Shown here: piece by piece, positions 55,974 through 63,828 of the stretch
Layout: the number at the start of each line of letters is the position of its first letter
Position numbering within the stretch: the stretch's first letter is position 1
NCBI RefSeq assembly: GCF_003991205.1
Contig: NZ_RXOZ01000035.1
Coordinates: forward strand, 153,587-217,586
DNA: 64,000 nucleotides
Reading direction: 5' to 3'
DNA from: Georgenia sp. SYP-B2076
GTDB taxonomy: Bacteria; Actinomycetota; Actinomycetes; Actinomycetales; Actinomycetaceae
Made by a program: the position numbers and the translations under genes
The notes under the pieces: generated by a model
The model's database searches: none
What the model saw: the letters and a program-made list of their open reading frames with translations, nothing else
Told to the model about the DNA's origin: nothing

Positions 55974-56635
55974 TCCGCGTCGTGGTGGCCGACGACCAGA
56001 GCCTCATCCGCCTCGGGCTGCGCACGATCCTGGACGCCGAGGACGACGTCGCGCTCGTCGCGGAAGCCGCCGACGGGCGCGAGGCGCTCGCGGCCGTGCG
56101 CCAGGTGCGGCCCGACGTCGTCCTCATGGACATCCGCATGCCGGGGCTGGACGGGCTGGCGGCGCTCGCGGAGATCTCCGCCGACCCGGCGCTCGCGGAC
56201 GTCCGGGTCATCATGCTGACCACGTTCGAGCTGGACGAGTACGTGTTCGAGGCGCTGCGCGGCGGCGCCAGCGGGTTCCTGCTCAAGGACGCCGACTCGG
56301 CCGAGCTCCTCCGCGCGATCCGCGCGGTGGCCGACGGCGGGTCGCTGCTCGCGCCGTCGGTCACCCGGACCGTCATCCGGGCGTTCGCCGGCCGGGCGCG
56401 GCAGGCGCCCGCGCCGCACCCCGGGCTGGGTCGGCTGACCGAGCGCGAGCGGGAGATGGTGGCGTGGGTCGCCACCGGCCGGTCCAACGACGAGATCGCC
56501 CGCGCGCTCGTCGTCAGCCCGGCAACCGTGCGCACGCACGTGGGCCGCGCGATGCTCAAGCTCGGCGCGCGGGACCGCGCGCAGCTGGTGGTGTTCGCGT
56601 ACGAGTCCGGGCTGCGGGTCGACGACGGCGGGTGA
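55970..56635 (+). CDS. NarL/FixJ-family response regulator
   Basis: A 221-residue response regulator. The receiver domain has Asp8-Asp9 (VVVADDQS), phosphorylation site Asp54 in VVLMDIRMPG, the switch threonine in IMLTTF and the lysine in FLLKDAD. The LuxR-type helix-turn-helix is LTEREREMVAWVATGRSNDEIARALVVSPATVRTHVGRAM. It is coupled to the kinase by GTGA overlap and probably controls the divergent ABC exporter. It ends 15 bp from the convergent MFS gene. Confidence 0.96.
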   Translation: MIRVVVADDQSLIRLGLRTILDAEDDVALVAEAADGREALAAVRQVRPDVVLMDIRMPGLDGLAALAEISADPALADVRVIMLTTFELDEYVFEALRGGASGFLLKDADSAELLRAIRAVADGGSLLAPSVTRTVIRAFAGRARQAPAPHPGLGRLTEREREMVAWVATGRSNDEIARALVVSPATVRTHVGRAMLKLGARDRAQLVVFAYESGLRVDDGG

Positions 56636-56650
56636 GGCGCGGGCGGCACC

Positions 56651-57967
56651 TCAGCCCGCAGCCACCTGCACCGGCTCCGGGATCGTCCGGTCCAGCGGGT
56701 GCGCGATCTCGTCGCCAGGCATCCGGGCCAGCAGCCACGCCGCAGCGCCGAAGAGCACCGGCACCAGCGACGCCACCACGAACACCGGCCGCAGCCCGAC
56801 CGCCTCGCCCACCGGCCCGGCCAGCGCCATCGACACCGGCATGAGCAGCAGGGACACGAAGAAGTCCAGGCTGGAGACCCGGCCGAGCAGCGCCGGGGGC
56901 ACCCGCCGCTGCAGCAGCGTGCCCCAGATGACGTTCCCCACGCCGCTGGTCAGGCCGACGACGAACACCGCCGCCACCATCACCGACAGCCGGTCGGTCA
57001 GCCCGACGGCGGCGAACGGCACGCTGCCCAGGGCCCAGGAGAGCACCAGCGTGGTGAGGTACCGGCGCGGCAGCCGCCAGGACGCGACGACGAGCGAGCC
57101 GATCGCGCTGCCGACGCCGAACGCCGCGAGCACGAGGGCGAAGTGCTCGGGGCCGCCGCCGGCCTGGTCACGCACCGCGAAGGGCAGCAGCACCTCGATG
57201 GGGCCCATCATCAGCAGCACCCAACCGCAGGCGAACAGCAGCGTGCCCAGCAACCACGGCGTGCGGACCATGTACGCGACGCCCTCGCCCAGGTCGGCGC
57301 CCATGGCGCGCAGCGGGTGGGCGGCGCTCGGCTCCCGGCACACCGGGCGGGTGCGCATGAGCGCCAGACCGACGACGGCGAGCACCTGGAGGGAGGCGAC
57401 CAGCACCAGGGCGAGCCCGGGGGAGGCGGCGGCGAGCGCGGCGCTGGCCAGCGCCGGGCCGGCGGCCTGCATGAGCGCCGGGCGCATCATGCCCTCGACG
57501 CCGTTGGCGGCGAGGAGCTGCTCGGACGGCAGGATCGTGGGCAGGAGGGCCGAGTAGGCCGGGTAGAAGAACCCGTCGGTCGCGCCGACGACGACCGCGA
57601 GCACCACCATGTGCCACAGCTCGAGGTTGCCCGTGAGCGAGAGCCAGGCGCCGGCGCCGATGCAGACGGCCTTCGTGGCCTCGACGCCCATGAGGATCCA
57701 GCGCTGCGAGACCCGGTCGGCGAGGACCCCGCCGAGCAGGACGGCGGCGACGGCGCCGACGGCGGAGCCCGTGGCGACCTGGGAGAGCTGGACCGGTCCG
57801 CCGCCGAGGGCGATGACCTGCCAGACGACGGCGACGAGCCACATCCCGGTCCCCAGCAGGGACAGGGTCAGGGCGCCGATCAGCACCCGGTACTGGGCGA
57901 CGGCGAACGGGCGCAGCGCGCGGGGGAGGCCCGGGCGGGCGCGGCCGGGCGTCGTGGCGCGGGACAT
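56651..57967 (-). CDS. MFS transporter
   Basis: A 438-residue major facilitator protein with twelve predicted helices. The loop 2-3 motif appears as LLGGVLADRVSQRWILMGVEA, and the second half has GSLVVASWRLPRRY. The pattern (EntS-like/drug exporter) suggests export of small molecules or siderophores, but specificity is not readable. The ATG at 57965-57967 has AAAGAGG upstream. It is convergent with the two-component operon. Confidence 0.93.
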   Translation of the reverse strand: MSRATTPGRARPGLPRALRPFAVAQYRVLIGALTLSLLGTGMWLVAVVWQVIALGGGPVQLSQVATGSAVGAVAAVLLGGVLADRVSQRWILMGVEATKAVCIGAGAWLSLTGNLELWHMVVLAVVVGATDGFFYPAYSALLPTILPSEQLLAANGVEGMMRPALMQAAGPALASAALAAASPGLALVLVASLQVLAVVGLALMRTRPVCREPSAAHPLRAMGADLGEGVAYMVRTPWLLGTLLFACGWVLLMMGPIEVLLPFAVRDQAGGGPEHFALVLAAFGVGSAIGSLVVASWRLPRRYLTTLVLSWALGSVPFAAVGLTDRLSVMVAAVFVVGLTSGVGNVIWGTLLQRRVPPALLGRVSSLDFFVSLLLMPVSMALAGPVGEAVGLRPVFVVASLVPVLFGAAAWLLARMPGDEIAHPLDRTIPEPVQVAAG

Positions 57968-58188
57968 GGTGCCTCTTTCGTGCGCGCGCCGGGTAGGCGC
58001 GGATCGGTGGATCTCTCCAGCGTGAGACCTTAACGCCGTCGCCGTCCACGGAATTTCGGGTGCCGGTGTCGCGATGGCGCTGGTGAGAGAGCCGCTACGG
58101 CGGCGGCGGCGGCGCCGGTCCGCTCAGCCGACACACCCCGCCGTGCGCGTCAGGACCCTGCCTGGTCTCGGCGCGCCCACGGGCGCGC

Positions 58189-59079
58189 TCACCGCGGGCG
58201 CGCCCATGCGGCGCGCTCGCGGTGGGCGAACTGCGCGAACGTGGTGGGCTCGCGGCCGAGGACCGTGCGCACGTCGTCCGTCAGGCCGGCGGCCAGCCCG
58301 ACCCGGGCGGTGGTGTAGATGGCGGCGGTGACCGCGACCATGCCCCACGGCATGTGGAGGGCGCGGCGTGCGTGCCGGGCGTACCGCAGGACGCCGGGCC
58401 GGGCGTACCGGATCGGTCGGCCGAGCTCGGCGGTCAGGATGGCGGCGGCCTGGTCGTAGGTGAGCGCCTCGCTCCCGGTGACGGTCCACGCGCGCCCGGC
58501 GTGGCGGTCCGGGTCGAGCAGGGCTGCGGCAGCGACCGCGCCGACGTCGTGGGCGTCGACGAACGCCGTAGCCCCGCGGCCGGCCGGCACGACGATCTCG
58601 TCCCGGTCCCGGATGTCGGCCGCGTGCGTGGTCGAGAGGTTCTGGTCGAAGAACGAGGCGCGGACGAACGTCCAGCCCAGCCCCGAGGCGCGCAGCCACC
58701 TCTCGATCGCCGCGTGCGGCACGACGGGGTTGCGCTCGGCGCCCTGCAACGACAGCAGCACCATGTGGCGCACCCCCGCGTCCCGCGCCGCGGCCAACGC
58801 CGGGATGATGTCGCGCCTGGCGTTGCCCAGCGCCGGCGGGCGCACTACGAACATCACCTCGATGCCGGCGAAGGCGCCGGGCCACGTCGCCTCGTCGGTG
58901 AAGTCGAACCGGACGCCCGTCATCTGCCCCGGCCGTGGTGCCGGGCCGCGACCCGGACGCGGTGTGCGGCCGTCGCGGCTCGCCGCGCGCACGTCGGCGC
59001 CCGCGCGCACGAGGGCGTCGACCACGGCGCGGCCGACATTGCCGCTGGCTCCGGTGACGAGGACGGGCGCGCGCATCAT
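58189..59079 (-). CDS. NmrA-like NAD(P)-binding oxidoreductase
   Basis: A 296-residue atypical short-chain dehydrogenase of the NmrA/NAD(P)H-binding type. The cofactor motif is VLVTGASGNVGRAVVDALVRAG, followed by FDFTDEATWPGAFAGIEVMFVVRPP and FVRASFFDQNLSTTH; the usual Tyr-Lys pair is not conserved, so some members only sense NADP. The start is ATG 59079 because a TACGCT -10 box (59091-59086) precedes it by exactly six bases; in-frame ATGs at 59076 and 59094 also exist. The start lies in the palindrome shared with the divergent marR-type gene. Confidence 0.9.
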   Translation of the reverse strand: MMRAPVLVTGASGNVGRAVVDALVRAGADVRAASRDGRTPRPGRGPAPRPGQMTGVRFDFTDEATWPGAFAGIEVMFVVRPPALGNARRDIIPALAAARDAGVRHMVLLSLQGAERNPVVPHAAIERWLRASGLGWTFVRASFFDQNLSTTHAADIRDRDEIVVPAGRGATAFVDAHDVGAVAAAALLDPDRHAGRAWTVTGSEALTYDQAAAILTAELGRPIRYARPGVLRYARHARRALHMPWGMVAVTAAIYTTARVGLAAGLTDDVRTVLGREPTTFAQFAHRERAAWARPR

Positions 59080-59097
59080 GTATGTAGCGTACATACA
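59079..59097. promoter_or_regulatory. MarR operator overlapping promoter and start codon
   Basis: TGTATGTA-GCG-TACATACA is a perfect 8-bp inverted repeat. Its centre forms the minus-strand -10 box TACGCT, and its left arm begins at the ATG of the reductase gene. A TAGGCT box (59100-59105) six bases before the regulator's ATG lies just beside it, so binding should block both promoters. Confidence 0.75.
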
Positions 59098-59111
59098 ACT
59101 AGGCTGCGTGC

Positions 59112-59609
59112 ATGACCACCCTCCCGACCCCGGGCGTCCACGACGACGACCTCGCCGCCCTCGACCGCGCGCTCCTGCAGCTGCGGCGCTTCGTCACGGC
59201 TGTCACCCCGCAGGTGCACGACGGCGATCGGGTGATCGAGTCCTCCACCCTGCTCATCGTCGAGGTCCTCATGGCGGCCGGCCGGCCCCTGTCGGTCCGG
59301 GAGCTGGCGGACGAGCTCGACGTCGCGCACTCGACCGCGAGCCGGCTGGTCGACCGTGCCGCCGCCACCGGCGCGGTCACCCGCACCACCAGCGACCACG
59401 ACGCGCGCCGACGCGCCGTCGACCTGACTACCGCGGGCCGGGAGCTGGCCGCCCGGGCCCGCGAGCACCGGCAGGCCCACCTCGCCGCGATCCTCGCCGA
59501 GTGGGCACCCGCCGAGGCCGCCCAGCTGGCACGGACCCTCGGCCGCTTCGCCGAGCAGACCCGGCGCACCGCGCCCCGCCCGCCTCGGCCATCCACCGGT
59601 CCTCGGTGA
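59112..59609 (+). CDS. MarR-family transcriptional regulator
   Basis: A 165-residue winged-helix regulator of the MarR type: LPTPGVHDDDLAALDRALLQ at the start, recognition helix region LSVRELADELDVAHSTASRLVDRAAATGAVTRTTSDHDARRRAVDLTTAG with the wing. It is divergent from the NmrA-like gene and probably represses both genes until a ligand binds. The ATG at 59112 has no ribosome binding site but follows TAGGCT by six bases, a leaderless arrangement. Confidence 0.94.
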   Translation: MTTLPTPGVHDDDLAALDRALLQLRRFVTAVTPQVHDGDRVIESSTLLIVEVLMAAGRPLSVRELADELDVAHSTASRLVDRAAATGAVTRTTSDHDARRRAVDLTTAGRELAARAREHRQAHLAAILAEWAPAEAAQLARTLGRFAEQTRRTAPRPPRPSTGPR

Positions 59610-59625
59610 ACGAAGGCGCGAGCGC

Positions 59626-59772
59626 TCAGGCGTGCGGGACGACGACGGCGCGGCCCGAGAGCTGGCCGGACTCGAGCCTGCGGTACGCCTCGAGGGCGTC
59701 GTCCATGGAGTAGCGCTCCACCTCGGGGCGGATCTGGCCCGCGCGGTACATGGCGACCACCTCGTCCGGCGT
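59626..59772 (-). pseudogene. C-terminal remnant of a zinc-type alcohol dehydrogenase
   Basis: Read on the minus strand, the frame gives PDEVVAMYRAGQIRPEVERY then SMDDALEAYRRLESGQLSGRAVVVP-HA and TGA (59626-59628). This is the last 45 or so residues of an AdhP/quinone-reductase-like medium-chain dehydrogenase. Immediately upstream is a stop (TGA at 59775-59773), and the rest of the gene is absent. The break lies about 50 bp from the hairpin that precedes copy B of the dispersed element. Confidence 0.75.
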
Positions 59773-59821
59773 TCACCGGCGCACCTCGACGGCCGGCGGG
59801 ACGGAAGGAGGCCCACAGCGA

Positions 59822-59851
59822 AGCGGCCCGGGCACGAGGGCCCGAGCCGCT
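59822..59851. terminator. Hairpin preceding dispersed element B
   Basis: AGCGGCCCGGGC pairs with GCCCGAGCCGCT over twelve positions with one mismatch and a six-base loop. Its position relative to copy B matches that of the pgi terminator relative to copy A. Confidence 0.6.
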
Positions 59852-59877
59852 GCTTGCACCATCTGGAGGGTCAGTCG

Positions 59878-60000
59878 CTCGACTTATGCCCGATCATGGA
59901 CTGTGCCGGTGCTTCGATCAGCATCAACGGCCGGTTCGTTCGCGAGTCGCCTGACGGCCTGATAGCGATGTCCGAGTACCCACTACGTGCACATCACCCG
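59878..60000 (+). repeat. Dispersed element, copy B
   Basis: A 123-bp sequence homologous to 52508-52650 in the same orientation, lacking the 19-bp internal duplication of copy A. It lies in a 626-bp stretch (59610-60235) that otherwise holds the dehydrogenase remnant, the hairpin and about 235 bp in which I see nothing convincing. Confidence 0.8.
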
Positions 60001-60235
60001 CTTCCACTCGCTGACTTCGGGAGGCGTCGATGCCTCCCTGCGGCTGAGCGAGCCCGGCGACCGGGTGCCGTCCTCAGCGACGTCTTCGGGTCGCCCAGGT
60101 GGGCCCCCGAGCCGCTGCAACCAGCTCGATCGTCGTGCCGTCCAACTGCCATCATCCTGGCACCCCCGTGACGGGGATCACGGGGACGTTCGTCCCGCCG
60201 CCGCGAGAAGCTTCGACCGGCTCGCGCGGCAGGGC

Positions 60236-61372
60236 TCAGGGGGCGCTCTCGCTCAGATCAGGAAGGTCCGCCTCGCCGGCATCTGCGGCGAGCACACTGA
60301 CGGCCTCGTCCACGCCGTCCACCAGGTGGAGGCGGGCGCCCATGTCCCGGCCGCGGCCGAGGGCCTCCAGGACGGGCCACACCGGCACGGTCTCGCTCCA
60401 GTGCCGCCGCCCGACGAGCACCATGGGCGCCACCGCGGAACGGTCAGCGTAGTAGTTCTCGCACGCGTCCTGGAAGATCTCCTGCACGGTGCCGGCCGCG
60501 CCGGGCAGGAACACGATCCCGGCCGAGGCCAGGTGCAGGAGGACGTCCTCGCGGATCGCGTTCTTGAAGTACTTGGCGATGTCCGTGGCGAAGGCGTTGG
60601 GCGGCTCGTGCCCGTAGTGCCAGGTGGGGATGCCGAGGGAACGCACGCCGTCCGGCCACCGGTTCAGCACCTCGAACGCGGTCATGGCCCAGTCGTCCAC
60701 CGACGGGGTGAAGCCCGGGACGACGGCGAGCATCTCCAGCGCGGCGTCGAGCTCGCGGGCCGGCCGGGCCGAGAGGTAGGCGCCGAGGTTGGCCGCCTCC
60801 ATGGCGCCCGGGCCGCCGCCGGTGGCCACGGTGAGCCCGGCCCCGGCGAGCCGGTGGGCCAGGCGGGCGGCCGCCGCGTAGGACGCCGAGCCGCGGGCCA
60901 GGGCATGCCCGCCCATGATACCGACGAGGCCGCGACCGAGGACGAACTCGTCCAGCGCGTCGTCGATGGAGTGGTCGTGCAGCGCCTTGGCGAGGCTGCG
61001 GTCGAGCTGCGGTTCCTGCTTCGACCAGGCGTACACCCGCGCGTCGAGGGTGTCGTGGTAGCCCGCCACCAGGTGGTCGTACAGCTCACCGGGGGTGTAC
61101 AGGTGTGCGCGGTACTGGTTGACCGGGACGTCGGGGACCTCCGGGAAGACCAGGGCGCCGCGGGCGCGCAGGCTCTGCTCGTCCACCTCCGCGAGCCCGC
61201 AGCCGAGGAACAGGGCCCCGGTGGGGTCGAGGCGGCGCAGCACCGGGCCGCGCTCCCGCAGGTCGACGTTCTGCAGGTGCCAACCCGCCATGGCCCGCGC
61301 CCCGGAGGCGACGCGTTCGTCGAAGTCCGCCAACGACTCGATCTCGACCGTGCGCCCGCGCTGTTGTTTCAC
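60236..61372 (-). CDS. LOG-family Rossmann protein
   Basis: A 378-residue protein of the LOG/lysine-decarboxylase-like superfamily, some members of which release cytokinin bases from nucleotides or act as nucleotide phosphoribohydrolases. The nucleotide-binding motif is GIMGGHALARGSASY and TGGGPGAMEAANLGAY, and the second is FLPGAAGTVQEIFQDACENYY (PGGxGTxxE with PGAAGT here). The N-terminal 100 residues are an extra region outside the minimal domain. The start is uncertain: GTG 61372 fits the upstream distance, but there is no clear ribosome binding site. It is divergent from vapB. Confidence 0.85.
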   Translation of the reverse strand: MKQQRGRTVEIESLADFDERVASGARAMAGWHLQNVDLRERGPVLRRLDPTGALFLGCGLAEVDEQSLRARGALVFPEVPDVPVNQYRAHLYTPGELYDHLVAGYHDTLDARVYAWSKQEPQLDRSLAKALHDHSIDDALDEFVLGRGLVGIMGGHALARGSASYAAAARLAHRLAGAGLTVATGGGPGAMEAANLGAYLSARPARELDAALEMLAVVPGFTPSVDDWAMTAFEVLNRWPDGVRSLGIPTWHYGHEPPNAFATDIAKYFKNAIREDVLLHLASAGIVFLPGAAGTVQEIFQDACENYYADRSAVAPMVLVGRRHWSETVPVWPVLEALGRGRDMGARLHLVDGVDEAVSVLAADAGEADLPDLSESAP

Positions 61373-61447
61373 ACCGGGGGAACCTACCCGGGCGCGGTGC
61401 ACCCTGCCGTGGAACGCCGCCGGATCGGCGCGCCTGGGACCGCGAAG

Positions 61448-61465
61448 TGATGTAATCTTACATCA
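61448..61465. promoter_or_regulatory. VapB operator overlapping the start codon
   Basis: TGATGTAA-TC-TTACATCA is a perfect palindrome whose last A is the first base of the vapB ATG. It contains the -10 box TAATCT (61453-61458) six bases before the start, so it is well placed for autorepression of a leaderless transcript. Confidence 0.8.
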
Positions 61466-61722
61466 TGCTTCGTACCCAGATTTCGCTAACCGAAGCGGAC
61501 CGGCGGCTCCTCGACGCGGAGGCCGCCCGGACGGGTCGGTCAATCTCCGCCCTCATCCGCGATGCCGTAGCCAAGGTCTATGGCTCCCAGGGGGACGTCG
61601 ATGCCGACCTCCGGGCCATCGACGGCGCGTCGGGTGCGTGGGCGGGCCGTGATGTCGACGGCGAGGCGTACGTCGAGAGCCTGCGAACCGGCGGCCGGCT
61701 GAACGAGGCGGGCTCACGGTGA
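61465..61722 (+). CDS. vapB: Ribbon-helix-helix antitoxin, VapB type
   Basis: An 85-residue antitoxin. Its N-terminus, MLRTQISLTEADRRLLDAEAARTGRSISALIRDAVAKVYG, is a ribbon-helix-helix DNA-binding domain of the CopG/Arc type, and the acidic C-terminal tail (VDADLRAIDGASGAWAGRDVDGEAYVESLRTG) would wrap the toxin. The start is leaderless at 61465 inside the operator. The stop overlaps the vapC GTG by 4 bp (GTGA), the usual arrangement for a toxin-antitoxin pair. Confidence 0.93.
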   Translation: MLRTQISLTEADRRLLDAEAARTGRSISALIRDAVAKVYGSQGDVDADLRAIDGASGAWAGRDVDGEAYVESLRTGGRLNEAGSR

Positions 61723-62096
61723 CGGTCGTCGTCGACACGTCGGTGCTCATCGATGTGCTTCGGGGAAATACGGCTGCCGCCGCAGTGCTCCGAGAAGCGC
61801 GGACGGTCGGCCCGCTGCACGCGAGCGAGGTGACCCGGTTGGAGGTGCTGGCCGGCATGCGTGCGCCAGAGGAGGGCGCGACCCGTGCGCTGCTGGGCGT
61901 GCTCACCTGGCATCCATTGGATGAGGAGCTCGCCGAGCTCGCCGGTAGCCTCGGGCGCGCATGGCTCCCTGGGAACCACGGGATCGACTCCGCAGATCTC
62001 GCCATCGCCGCGACGGCCGTCGCCCTCGGCGCGCACCTGCTCACCCGCAATGTCCGGCACTTCCCGATGTTCGAGGAGCTGTCCAGCCCGTACTGA
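61719..62096 (+). CDS. vapC: VapC-family PIN-domain toxin
   Basis: A 125-residue PIN-domain ribonuclease. Acidic metal ligands are Asp6 (VVVDTSVLID), Glu42 (TRLEVLAG), Asp90 and Asp93 (HGIDSADLAIAATA). It would cut a specific RNA, commonly tRNA in this family, when the antitoxin is degraded. The GTG start at 61719 overlaps vapB. All catalytic residues are present, so the toxin should be active. About 180 bp separate it from the next gene. Confidence 0.95.
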   Translation: MTVVVDTSVLIDVLRGNTAAAAVLREARTVGPLHASEVTRLEVLAGMRAPEEGATRALLGVLTWHPLDEELAELAGSLGRAWLPGNHGIDSADLAIAATAVALGAHLLTRNVRHFPMFEELSSPY

Positions 62097-62278
62097 GCAT
62101 CCGAACGAGGCGCGGGCTCGAGCGGCACGTCCGCTCGACATCAGTCCCGTGCCCGAGCCGGCATCACGTTCCTGGCCCGATGGGGAGACGTATGGATGCT
62201 CGTCGTCGGCGTATTCGTGCCTTCACTGTCCGCTAACCTCTGGCATGTCTCGCTTCACACAGCGCTGGAGGATCGACC

Positions 62279-63733
62279 ATGTCCGTGGAGCCCCCCGTGC
62301 ACGCCGTCAACGGCGCGCACACCTCGGTGATCAAGGCGCGGTGGGGCGCCGGGAGCATCCTCTCGATCGTGCTGTGCCTGCTGATGTTCGTCCTCCTGTC
62401 CACGTACTCGGGCCTGTGGTTCTTGCTGCCGGTCCCGCTCGTGGTGTTCGCATGGCGGTGGTTCAGCGCTCGCAATGAGTCGTCGCTCGCCTCGGTGAAC
62501 GCGGTGCCCGCCGACCCCATCGGTCACGCGCCGCTGCTCGGTCACGTCCAGGCGGCAGCGGAGAGGCTCGGCATCGCGATGCCTGCCGTCTATGTCAGCC
62601 CGCAGCCGGTCCTGAACGCCTTCGCCACGACGGACCGAGAAGGCGGGGCCATCTGCCTCTTTCAGGCCACCATCGACGCGCTGCCCGACGATGAGCTCGC
62701 CGCCGTGGTGGCGCACGAGGTGGGCCACCTGAAGAACCGCGACTCCGCATACATGACCTTCTTCGATGCCGTGCGGTGGTCGCTGACGGCGATCATTGCG
62801 GTGCTCGGCGTCATCGTCGTGGTCTGCATGGCAGTCCTGGCGATGTTCAGCCGGAGCGCGCGCGGCGCACTCGGGCTGTCGACCGCGTTCGTCGGCGCGC
62901 TGACTGCCTTGGGTGCTGGCGCGGCATACCTCCTGGTCACCGCGGGGCAACGGTCGCGGGAGTTCATGGCAGACCGACTCGCGGCGCAGGTCCACCCAGA
63001 TCCGCTCGCGCTGGGCAGGGCGCTGCAGCGCATGGCTTCGGCGAGCCGCCGGTGGCGTGTGGGCGAGGTTCCGGCGTCAGTCGCGGCGCTGTGCATCGTG
63101 CAGCCGTTCGTGCCGGGGTTCTTGTCCAGCATCGTGTCGTCGCACCCGAGCACCGACCGCCGCATCAAGCGGCTCGAGAGGCTGGTCGGTGCGGAGCGCG
63201 CGATCGAGAGCAACGGGGCTGCCGCCGCCCGGGACTGGGACCACGCGCATGCGGCACTGGAGGCGCAGGTCGCGCACGCGCGCAACGCTCAACCGTCGGA
63301 GATCGTCGGGCCGGCGCCCTTTGCGCCGATGCGCAACGAGCAGGTCTGGGCGACGATCCCAGCGAAGCTGGTGAAGCCCCGCACGCGGCAGGGGCAGCTC
63401 TCGTTCATAGTGGCCGACGACGGGGTCGCCGTGCTCACCACTGCCCGAGTGGTCTTCAGCGGGCCCGCGGGGCGCACCGAGTGGCGCTGGGACAAGGCCT
63501 ACGACCACTCGTGGCGGTCCGGGGTGCTCGGTGGCGACGCCGTGCTGATCCAGGTGACCAACCGGCAGAAGCCGTCGGGCCTGCAGTTCGCCCTGCAGCA
63601 CGCCGGCGGTGCTCGGCTCGCGCTCGAGCTGGCGCTGGCCGAGTCACGTGGGAGTCGCGCCGATCTTGTGGCGCACCTCGAGGCGCAGGTACGCGAGCAT
63701 GAGCGAAGGAGGCCCGCGTCCGTCGAGGGGTGA
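62279..63733 (+). CDS. M48-family metalloprotease with PH-like C-terminal domain
   Basis: A 484-residue membrane protease. Two early helices (ILSIVLCLLMFVLLSTY and LWFLLPVPLVVFAWRWF) precede the M48 domain with the zinc motif VAHEVGHLKNRDS (HExxH) and a later REFMADRLAAQ providing the third ligand. Two more helices follow the zinc motif. The C-terminal third (about 335-450) is a separate beta domain, QLSFIVADDGVAVLTTARVVFSGPAGRTEWRWDKAYD, resembling bacterial PH-like domains, which is unusual. It would cut membrane or misfolded proteins. The ATG at 62279 follows GGAGGATCGACC. A hairpin follows the gene. Confidence 0.9.
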   Translation: MSVEPPVHAVNGAHTSVIKARWGAGSILSIVLCLLMFVLLSTYSGLWFLLPVPLVVFAWRWFSARNESSLASVNAVPADPIGHAPLLGHVQAAAERLGIAMPAVYVSPQPVLNAFATTDREGGAICLFQATIDALPDDELAAVVAHEVGHLKNRDSAYMTFFDAVRWSLTAIIAVLGVIVVVCMAVLAMFSRSARGALGLSTAFVGALTALGAGAAYLLVTAGQRSREFMADRLAAQVHPDPLALGRALQRMASASRRWRVGEVPASVAALCIVQPFVPGFLSSIVSSHPSTDRRIKRLERLVGAERAIESNGAAAARDWDHAHAALEAQVAHARNAQPSEIVGPAPFAPMRNEQVWATIPAKLVKPRTRQGQLSFIVADDGVAVLTTARVVFSGPAGRTEWRWDKAYDHSWRSGVLGGDAVLIQVTNRQKPSGLQFALQHAGGARLALELALAESRGSRADLVAHLEAQVREHERRRPASVEG

Positions 63734-63761
63734 TCCTGGGTACGGCAGCGACGGCTGAAGT

Positions 63762-63782
63762 CCGCTGCCCACCGGGCAGCGG
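63762..63782. terminator. Hairpin terminator
   Basis: CCGCTGCCC pairs perfectly with GGGCAGCGG around ACC, between the convergent protease gene and the gene running off the right edge. Confidence 0.75.
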
Positions 63783-63828
63783 ATCGCTCGCTCCACCGTG
63801 GAGTCAAGGGCGCGAGGCTCCGGTTGCC

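Noticed and set aside
59987..61450. Long plus-strand open frame opposite the LOG-family gene.
   Set aside because: No domain is visible, composition is typical of an antisense shadow, and the minus-strand frame has clear LOG motifs.
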